From JBCCEJ01 sp039030335 (GTDB taxonomy: Bacteria; Pseudomonadota; Gammaproteobacteria; HK1): a DNA stretch of 29,251 nucleotides. The DNA is taken from positions 1-29,251 of the forward strand of contig JBCCEJ010000075.1 of the NCBI GenBank assembly GCA_039030335.1, read 5' to 3'. Positions within the stretch are counted from its first letter, which is position 1, and every line of letters begins with the position of its first letter. This document shows positions 23,993 through 29,251 of the stretch, one piece after another. Both the position numbers and the translations under genes were made by a program. The notes beneath the pieces were generated by a model that was given only the letters and a program-made list of their open reading frames with translations, ran no database searches and had not been told where the DNA came from.

Positions 23993-24892
23993 CTAGGTGG
24001 TCAGCGCTTCGTAAGCGAGCTGCGCAGCCGCGACATCCATGATCGCGATGCCGACCGAATCGAAGATCACGGTGGCGCCACCCGGTACGACCTTCTGACC
24101 AGCGAAGACTTCGCCGATTTCGGCGAATACATCACAGCCGGAAACGCGCACGTTGCCGGCCTGGTCGCGTGCCGCGGCGTACGACTCAACGATGACGGTG
24201 TTGCGCATGGCCGCGTCATCGAGCTCGCGCCCGTCAGCAGTGTTCCAACCGACGGCCGTCACGAACGCGCCGGGCTTCAGCCAGTCGCCGGTCAGTATGG
24301 GTTCTTTTGCGGCGGTGGTGCACGCTACGATGTCTGCATCGCGCACGGCCCGCTCAGCGTCGCTTACGAACCGCCCGCCAAACTCCGCTGCGAGTTGCTG
24401 TCCGGCGTCCTCGTTGCGCGCCCATATCCGCAACGCATGCCAGTCGCGCACCGCACCCAATGCCTCGATGTGCGCACGCGCCTGAATACCGGAGCCCATG
24501 ATGGTCACGACCTCGGGCGCAGGCACTGCGAGCCTGCGGGCGGCGGCGGCGGAACCGGCGGCCGTGCGCATCTCAGTGATGAGCCGGCCGTCCAGCACCG
24601 CACGCGGCGACCCGTTCGACTTATCGAACACGACGATAATCGCCTGATGCGTGGGTAAACCGATCGCTGCGTTGTCGTGATAGAGCGTGACCACTTTGAC
24701 TGCCATGGCTTCGCCGACTGCGGGCATCGCGGCGATGATCGCGTCGTGCCCGGGTACCGGCACCATCTGGCGTACGGGCTGTTGCACGTTGCCGGCGGAG
24801 AAATCGATCATCGCGTGTTCCAGGGCATCGATCAGCGGGATCCATTCCAATACGCCGGCAACCGCGGCTTCCGAGAAGTAGGGAAGATCCAT
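23993..24892 (-). CDS. Ornithine cyclodeaminase/mu-crystallin family protein
   Basis: This 299-residue NAD(P)-dependent enzyme of the OCD family has R41, K66 (A-V-K-V-V-T) and R109 (T-E-M-R-T-A-A) at the substrate-carboxylate and catalytic positions. The Rossmann motif is M-G-S-G-I-Q-A at about 132-138, and F-D-S-V-G-I-A-I-M-D is near the C-terminus. The family includes ornithine cyclodeaminase, alanine dehydrogenase, ketimine reductase and delta1-pyrroline-2-carboxylate reductase. Sequence alone does not separate these, and reductase activity is the most frequent in bacteria. The ATG at 24892 has a strong AAGGAG eight bases upstream. It is transcribed alone, convergent with the aldo/keto reductase. 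Confidence 0.9.
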   Translation of the reverse strand: MDLPYFSEAAVAGVLEWIPLIDALEHAMIDFSAGNVQQPVRQMVPVPGHDAIIAAMPAVGEAMAVKVVTLYHDNAAIGLPTHQAIIVVFDKSNGSPRAVLDGRLITEMRTAAGSAAAARRLAVPAPEVVTIMGSGIQARAHIEALGAVRDWHALRIWARNEDAGQQLAAEFGGRFVSDAERAVRDADIVACTTAAKEPILTGDWLKPGAFVTAVGWNTADGRELDDAAMRNTVIVESYAAARDQAGNVRVSGCDVFAEIGEVFAGQKVVPGGATVIFDSVGIAIMDVAAAQLAYEALTT

Positions 24893-25022
24893 TGATGCTC
24901 TCCTTCATTGCGCGACACGGGTCTGTCAGTTCAACGGTAAAGTCACCGCGAAGGCAAGGCCGTAGCATCTTTGCACGACCAGCATTAGCGCCCGGCGATG
25001 AGGATCGCGCCCGGTGCCGGGC

Positions 25023-25412
25023 TCAGTCGCCTGAGTCTGGAAGGCGACTCAGATCGGGATAGTAGTCCCCTCGTTCCGCCACATATTCGTGCTTGGTCAT
25101 GCGCCGCCCGGTGGATTCATCGAACAGCCCCATCGCGATGCTGATCCAGGCATAACCGGGCAGGTCGGGGCGCCAGAACAGCGTTGACCCGCAGACCGCG
25201 CAAAAACCACGCTCGACCTCAACCGACGAGCGAAACCAACGCACGTGCGCCTCGCCGCGCACGGTAAGCGCCGACTTGCGAACATTCACGCCCGCATAGA
25301 AACTGCTGGTCTGCTTTTGACATTGCCTGCAGTGGCAGGCTTGCGGGTCGTGCTCGAGGTCTCCTGCGACAGCGATCGTTACGGCGCCACACAGACAGCT
25401 TCCTTTCAGCAT
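25023..25412 (-). CDS. GFA-family zinc protein
   Basis: This 129-residue protein belongs to the glutathione-dependent formaldehyde-activating (Gfa/CENP-V) family. The complete seven-cysteine set is present: C6-L-C8-G, C26-H-C28-R-Q-C31 and C71-A-V-C74-G. These form the two zinc sites of the fold. The hallmark S-C-L-C-G start and the C-G-S-x-L-F motif are clear. True glutathione-formaldehyde activity is proven for few members, so the biochemical role is open. The ATG at 25412 is chosen because the longer frame to 25517 adds 35 residues with no family match. A small GC-rich hairpin (25009-25022) directly abuts the stop codon and may help end the transcript. Confidence 0.9.
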   Translation of the reverse strand: MLKGSCLCGAVTIAVAGDLEHDPQACHCRQCQKQTSSFYAGVNVRKSALTVRGEAHVRWFRSSVEVERGFCAVCGSTLFWRPDLPGYAWISIAMGLFDESTGRRMTKHEYVAERGDYYPDLSRLPDSGD

Positions 25413-25489
25413 CGAGTCCGCCCCCCAAGCTTGTATCACGGCGACAATCGGGTCGCATGGCGCAGTCGTCGCCCTGAGACTGGCGTCGC

Positions 25490-25936
25490 TCAGGCCGCCG
25501 CACCCAGTTGCTTGCACATGACCACTGCGTTCTCAGGACAGAGCTCTGAAAATTCACGCGTGCCGACAATGTCAGCCGGTACGGTTTCTCTGGCGACGGG
25601 CTGATAACCCCTGACCGCGAAGAATCTCTCTGCCGTTTCCGTCAACAGGAACAGCGTCTGTACGCCCTCATTGGCTGCGTGCGCTTCGGCAGCCCGCACC
25701 AGAGCGGCACCAAGGCCGCGCCCTCGCGCTTGTTCGCCGACGATCAATGACCGCAGCAATGCGACTTTGCCGAGCAGTTCCAGCCCGACCAGTCCCTCCG
25801 GTGCTTTGCGCGGGCCGCTCGCCAGAAAATGCGACCAGTCGGTAGCACCGAGGTCTCCGGTTGGTAAACCCGCCTCGACCAGCATCGCAATCGCGGTAAC
25901 CGGATCGGGATTGGCATAAATCTCAGCGTCTGACAT
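25490..25936 (-). CDS. arsN2: ArsN2-type GNAT acetyltransferase
   Basis: This 148-residue GNAT protein has the acetyl-CoA loop Q-A-R-G-R-G-L-G and the ArsN2-specific C-terminal half: L-T-E-T-A-E-R-F-F, G-Y, then T-R-E-F-S-E-L-C-P. ArsN2 homologues often occur in arsenic-resistance operons and ArsN-type enzymes can acetylate organoarsenicals. Here no arsR, arsB, arsC or acr3 is within the window, so the arsenic link rests only on family similarity. The ATG at 25936 has GGGGA five bases upstream. The gene precedes the GFA gene by 77 bases on the same strand and may be in one transcript. Confidence 0.82.
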   Translation of the reverse strand: MSDAEIYANPDPVTAIAMLVEAGLPTGDLGATDWSHFLASGPRKAPEGLVGLELLGKVALLRSLIVGEQARGRGLGAALVRAAEAHAANEGVQTLFLLTETAERFFAVRGYQPVARETVPADIVGTREFSELCPENAVVMCKQLGAAA

Positions 25937-26284
25937 TCAGTCCCCGTAAATGATCTGAAAGATGTCGGCGGGTGAGATCGCGCAGTGTCAAACCGAGCAG
26001 ATACAAAACGCCAGGCCCGCAAAATCCCATGGTCACCCAGCAGATTTTCGGACTGTCCTCACGCGGTCACGCGGGCGCCAATGCGCCCACTGATCGCGTC
26101 GCCGCTTGCCGGGACTCGCGCCGCGAATCCACACGGAGCCGCTCCGCCAGCCGTCCACGCACAGATAAGCGCGCGCGCAAGAGGCCGCCGAAAAACCATA
26201 TCTCAAGTCGTGAGGCCGGTAATGCACATGGCGGGAAGTATAAGAGTCCGGCCAGACCAGCGGCAACGCGTCGGGGATGCGAGG
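25937..26284. other. Intergenic region upstream of arsN2
   Basis: This 348-base stretch between the HAD gene end and arsN2 has no convincing gene. The plus-strand frames that cross it continue antisense into the HAD gene and have Arg-rich, featureless translations. The only expected content is the arsN2 promoter and the HAD transcript end; I could not pick out either with confidence. Confidence 0.55.
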
Positions 26285-26980
26285 TCACGTCCCTGCGAGA
26301 GCCTGCTCCAGTTCCAGGATCGAGCCGAGCCGGTGGGCGGCCGGTACCGCGACGTTCACGCTATCGCCGACCAACATCGCCTGAAGGCCGGCACCGGTCG
26401 CACCGAGGTAGTCCGCTTCAGGGTTATCGCCAATGTAAAGGCAATTCTCCGCATCTGCGCCAAGCCGCCCGACGGCGTGCGCAAAAATAGCCGAAGCGGG
26501 CTTACGCTGTCCAAACGCCACAGACGTGACCAGGTCATCAAACAAGTTTTCTGCTCCCATCGACCGCAGATGGCCAGGTACCAGTTCAGTGTCGTGCGTG
26601 TTCGTGACAATAGAGAGCGCGTACTGGCCGCGCAGGCGGGTCAGCATGGGTACCAACGCATCGATGTAACGTACGCTCGCATTCCATTCCTTCAGATAGG
26701 ACTCCACAAGCTGGTCCGCCGCGCGGCGTCCCGGCTCAGCACAGAATGTCGACAGCACACGCCAGCTCAGATCGAGCATCGAGAATTCCTGGTGCGTCGC
26801 GCACGCAACCTCTTCGAGCTGAAGGTAGTTCTGCTGCCACAATTTCGTGAATGCGGTGTAACCGCCCTCGAATCCGAGTGCCTGTGCCGCGCCGTAGGTG
26901 CCGCGATAACCATCTTGCTGCGGCGTGGGTGAGTACCGCACCAGCGTGCCAAAGAAATCGAATATGAGGTGACTCGGCAT
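26285..26980 (-). CDS. HAD-superfamily hydrolase, subfamily IA, with DxF motif I
   Basis: This is a 231-residue haloacid-dehalogenase-like protein. Motif I is F-D8-F-F-G-T-L-V, motif II T-N-T-H, motif III Lys in Q-R-K-P, and motif IV G-D-N-P-E-A-D-Y. The second Asp of the phosphatase motif D-x-D is F10, as in the D-x-(Y/F)-G-T group that includes 2-haloacid dehalogenases, so a general phosphatase activity is not assured. A helical cap of about 80 residues lies between motifs I and II. The ATG at 26980 gives the standard start; the GTG at 27010 adds ten unmatched residues. The cap and length fit the subfamily; the substrate is unknown. Confidence 0.85.
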   Translation of the reverse strand: MPSHLIFDFFGTLVRYSPTPQQDGYRGTYGAAQALGFEGGYTAFTKLWQQNYLQLEEVACATHQEFSMLDLSWRVLSTFCAEPGRRAADQLVESYLKEWNASVRYIDALVPMLTRLRGQYALSIVTNTHDTELVPGHLRSMGAENLFDDLVTSVAFGQRKPASAIFAHAVGRLGADAENCLYIGDNPEADYLGATGAGLQAMLVGDSVNVAVPAAHRLGSILELEQALAGT

Positions 26981-27021
26981 CGCGCGGGGTTGTCTCAAGT
27001 GCTGGTCCACTCAGTGGCTGG

Positions 27022-27561
27022 TTACCGAACGACGGCAAAGCACTTAGCATCAGCCGGCTCGGAACCCAGGTTCGGCAGGTCGATGTAGCGCCGCAATGTG
27101 CCTTCGTAGTGCATGCCCGCTTTGGTCATGACTCGCGCCGAGGCTTCGTTCCCGACGTAACAGAGTCCTTCAAACCGATACACGGCTGGCATCGAGAGCG
27201 ACAGAGCCATCACCGCACGCAACGCCTCGGTCATGAATCCCTGCCCCCAGGCGTCCTGCGCGAGCACGTAACCCACCTGATGGGTGGTGCCCTGATTGCG
27301 AACACCGATGCTACCCACGATGCGCTGTTCAGCCTGGGTTCGGATCATCCAGTTGTACTGACTCCCCTCCCGCCACCAGGCGTTGACGCGTTCGAGATAA
27401 GCCACTGTATCTACGACATCGCGATGCGGTGACCACGTCAGGTAGCGAGTCACCTCGGGACTTGATGCATAAGACGCGAAAACCTCTTCCGCATCGAACA
27501 GAGACGCCTGAGTCAGGTTCAGTCGATCGGTTGCGAGCGACGTCGGAATCGAATCGTCCAC
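27022..27561 (-). CDS. RimJ/RimL-type GNAT acetyltransferase
   Basis: This 179-residue GNAT protein has the RimJ/RimL architecture: T-D-R-L-N-L near the start, then P-E-V-T-R-Y-L-T-W, I-V-G-S-I-G-V, the acetyl-CoA loop W-G-Q-G-F-M-T-E-A and N-E-A-S-A-R-V-M-T-K-A-G-M. Such enzymes acetylate N-terminal amines of ribosomal proteins or small amines and antibiotics. The GTG start at 27561 is supported by GGGAG eight bases upstream. It lies 51 bases downstream of the interrupted methyltransferase and 41 bases upstream of the HAD gene, all on the minus strand. Confidence 0.9.
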   Translation of the reverse strand: MDDSIPTSLATDRLNLTQASLFDAEEVFASYASSPEVTRYLTWSPHRDVVDTVAYLERVNAWWREGSQYNWMIRTQAEQRIVGSIGVRNQGTTHQVGYVLAQDAWGQGFMTEALRAVMALSLSMPAVYRFEGLCYVGNEASARVMTKAGMHYEGTLRRYIDLPNLGSEPADAKCFAVVR

Positions 27562-27612
27562 GGTCTGTCTCCCTCGACGCCGCGAAGACCTGGATGACAG
27601 CGGTGCGTTGCG

Positions 27613-28464
27613 CTACTCAGCCCGGGCGTTGCGCGTAGCCACCATCCTCACACCGCCCAGGCGCCCGGCGACGAAACAATCCACGTAGTGGCTGTAGGCG
27701 CGATCGTAGTGCTCGAAATGCGCTTTGCCGAACTGCGCCACGGTCGTGTCCTCGAGCGACCGGTACATCTGCAGGCGTTCGACCAGATTATCGCGCCACC
27801 GCGACGACAGGTCGTGTTCCGCGTCGAGTTCAAAACCGCAGGCCGCCAGGAGCTCGCGGTACAGGTCGGCCGATGCCAGATTCGACGTCTGGATTTCGCG
27901 ACCTAAACGGTCCTGTGTCGCCGCGTCCAGCGGCGCCAGCCAGACGATGTCGGTGAAGCCCAGTCGTCCGCCATCTTTCAGTACCCGCGCGCACTCCGAG
28001 ACGAGGGCCGCCTTGTCTGGCACGTGCAGCCAGGATTCCTGTGAGATCAAAATGTCGAAAGCGGCATCGGGTAGCGGCATCGACGTGGCGTCACCGTGTG
28101 CGAACTCAACTCGCCCGGCAAGCCCTACTCACTGCGCGAGACGCGCGGCGCCTTCCACACGGCTCAGCGTCAGGTCGAGGCCCGTCACGTGGCAGCCGCG
28201 CGTACTCGCAAGCCACCGTGCCGGGCCGCCCATGCCGCTGCAAACATCGAGCACGTGGTGTTGCGACTCAATGCCGACAGCGTCAGCTAACTGCTCGAGC
28301 GCATCCGCACCGCCGTAGTGGTCACGGTCGAAAGCGGCGAGGTCGGCTTGCGTAAGATTTTCCAGCGACGCACCCGCGGCCTCAGCCTTGGCAAGGATCT
28401 CACGCTCGTTAATGGGGTGGGTGTCGTAGAACGACACAAGATCGGTTGCCAACGGTGCGCTCAC
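27613..28464 (-). pseudogene. SAM-dependent methyltransferase interrupted by an in-frame TGA
   Basis: Two minus-strand open segments (28464-28132 and 28128-27613) are in the same frame, separated only by a TGA at 28129-28131. Read through, they give one 283-residue class I methyltransferase. Motif I is V-L-D-V-C-S-G-M-G-G-P-A-R-W-L-A and motif II V-T-G-L-D-L-T. V-G-L-A-G-R-V-E-F-A-H-G-D-A-T follows the stop, then the motif IV region F-D-I-L-I-S-Q-E-S-W-L-H-V and motif VI R-V-L-K-D-G-G-R-L. The GTG start at 28464 has GGAG six bases upstream. A C-to-T change in a CGA codon would explain the stop. The rest of the reading frame is undamaged, so this is either a very recent nonsense mutation or a sequencing/assembly error. 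Confidence 0.85.
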
Positions 28465-28525
28465 ACAGTTCTCCGGATCATCTGGGGTCGACGCACGGCG
28501 ATGACTCGAACGCCGCAGCCGGTGC

Positions 28526-28810
28526 TCAGTCGTCACCTACCAAGGTGAAAGTCGTCTCGGCAGCGGCGTCTCGAACCGGCACGACAGCCTGATAACCGTC
28601 CGACTGATACCAGCTGCGCGCCGCTTCGCGCGACGGAAACTTGATGACGACCATCAACTTGCGGTCCGTGTCACCAGCCAGTACCTCGAGCGGGCCACGG
28701 CAAACGACCTCACCGTGATGCTCCGCGATGGTCTTGGTGGCGGCCGCACCGTACTCCTTCATCTTGTCCGGGTCGTTTACGGTTGCGTGTACTACTACGA
28801 ATGCGCTCAT
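28526..28810 (-). CDS. DUF1330 family protein
   Basis: This 94-residue ferredoxin-like (dimeric alpha/beta-barrel) protein has the family pattern: V-V-V-H-A-T-V-N-D-P-D-K-M-K-E-Y, then E-V-L-A-G-D, V-V-I-K-F-P-S-R-E-A-A-R-S-W-Y and Y-Q-A-V-V-P-V-R. The function of DUF1330 proteins is unknown. The ATG at 28810 has AGGA upstream and overlaps the end of the preceding Lys-tailed gene by four bases, so the pair is translationally coupled. Downstream on the same strand, 61 bases away, is the interrupted methyltransferase. Confidence 0.9.
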   Translation of the reverse strand: MSAFVVVHATVNDPDKMKEYGAAATKTIAEHHGEVVCRGPLEVLAGDTDRKLMVVIKFPSREAARSWYQSDGYQAVVPVRDAAAETTFTLVGDD

Positions 28811-29073
28811 GTCTTCCTCTTCTTCTTGGCAGTTCTAGGGGCAGCTTTTGAAACGTTCCGGGGTCTTTTGGTCACCGCAGGTAAACCCAGGATATCGCTG
28901 GCTTCCGCGAAGGCTTGCCTGGCACGGTCCGTGCCTCGCGTAAGCCGTTCCCGGGCCTGCTGTTCTTTGGTCGGATCGCCTCCGGCCTGGCGCAGGCTGC
29001 GCGTGAACACGTTGTATAGATTTTGAATCTGCGCGGAGTAGGCCGCTGCCAAGGCTTCCTTTTCGAGTTCCAT
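28807..29073 (-). CDS. Small helical protein with a Lys/Arg-rich tail
   Basis: I do not recognise a named family. The 88-residue product has an amphipathic helical part (about 1-65, rich in Glu, Gln, Ala and Arg) and a strongly basic end (K-R-P-R-N-V-S-K-A-A-P-R-T-A-K-K-K-R-K), similar in style to phasin-like or nucleoid-binding tails. The ATG at 29073 follows AGGAGA by eight bases, a good site, and the gene shares four bases (ATGA) with the DUF1330 gene. That supports it as a real gene. A DNA- or granule-binding role is a guess from composition only. Confidence 0.7.
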   Translation of the reverse strand: MELEKEALAAAYSAQIQNLYNVFTRSLRQAGGDPTKEQQARERLTRGTDRARQAFAEASDILGLPAVTKRPRNVSKAAPRTAKKKRKT

Positions 29074-29251
29074 ATCATGTCTCCTGTTATCGAATCGCCA
29101 GGTCCGAAGCGCAATGTCGTCGCTCGCGGCCGCTCAATCCAGCATATCCGAGCCGGGTTGCGCACCTCAAACAAGTCGCGTAACTCCATTCACGCGTCGG
29201 GGCGTCACACGGTTTGGCCGACGCGACAGCCCAACACATGCTCCGGGCGGG

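Noticed and set aside
28129..28131. TGA as a selenocysteine codon or recoded sense codon
   Set aside because: The position is not an active-site Cys position in methyltransferases, no selenocysteine-type hairpin was evident after it, and TGA ends other genes normally in this window.
25490..28464. An arsenic-resistance cluster of ArsN2 plus an arsenite methyltransferase
   Set aside because: The methyltransferase shows none of the spaced catalytic cysteines expected of ArsM, and no arsR, arsC or arsenite pump is present.

Overview
This is a high-GC window, apparently about 60% GC by eye, packed with metabolic and housekeeping genes of an aerobic Gram-negative bacterium. A periplasmic DsbC, a CcmG/DsbE thioredoxin, a GacA/UvrY-type response regulator, a fused MaeB malic enzyme and paired HlyD-MFS exporters all point to a Gammaproteobacterium, probably an environmental lineage known mainly from metagenomes. 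I see no rRNA, tRNA, CRISPR array, phage or transposase gene. The genus cannot be settled from the sequence alone.

Layout: (1) 1-95 is AT-rich and unlike the rest; it interrupts the 3' end of an EstB-like serine hydrolase (to 701). (2) 772-4283 carries an FAD-dependent TcuA-like dehydrogenase, DsbC and CcmG/DsbE, all on the minus strand. (3) 4284-5442 carries a GacA-like regulator and a 523-base gene-poor stretch. (4) 5443-11839 is one minus-strand series. Reading in the direction of transcription it is two adjacent acyl-CoA dehydrogenases, an HlyD adaptor, a DHA2 MFS exporter, a DUF429 protein and a family-6 deoxyinosine/uracil DNA glycosylase; the last four genes are tightly packed or overlapping. 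(5) 11961-14656 runs divergently on the plus strand: a thiolase-like protein (TLP1 type) and an enolase-superfamily enzyme. A short inverted repeat lies in the divergent promoter region. (6) 14688-20556 holds a DUF2470 protein, a class II aldolase, MaeB, a two-domain GNAT protein, an SGNH hydrolase and a YCII protein. (7) 20611-24892 holds an arylsulfotransferase-family protein, a Cys-type alpha/beta hydrolase, an aldo/keto reductase and an ornithine-cyclodeaminase-family reductase. (8) 25023-29073 holds small accessory enzymes: a GFA zinc protein, ArsN2, an HAD hydrolase, a RimJ/L GNAT, a methyltransferase interrupted by an in-frame TGA, a DUF1330 protein and a Lys-tailed small protein.

Functional reading: the two acyl-CoA dehydrogenases, the thiolase-like protein and the enolase-superfamily enzyme around the 11.9 kb divergent promoter look like a catabolic module for an unidentified CoA-linked carboxylic acid. 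The enolase-superfamily dehydratase/epimerase and the OCD-family reductase could form a hydroxyproline-to-proline route, but they are about 9 kb apart. Most remaining genes are individually recognisable but not obviously linked. I found no clearly new defence or mobile system. The oddities most worth a second look are the interrupted methyltransferase, the abrupt left-edge junction, the exporter-DUF429-glycosylase operon, and the non-canonical catalytic residues in several enzymes.
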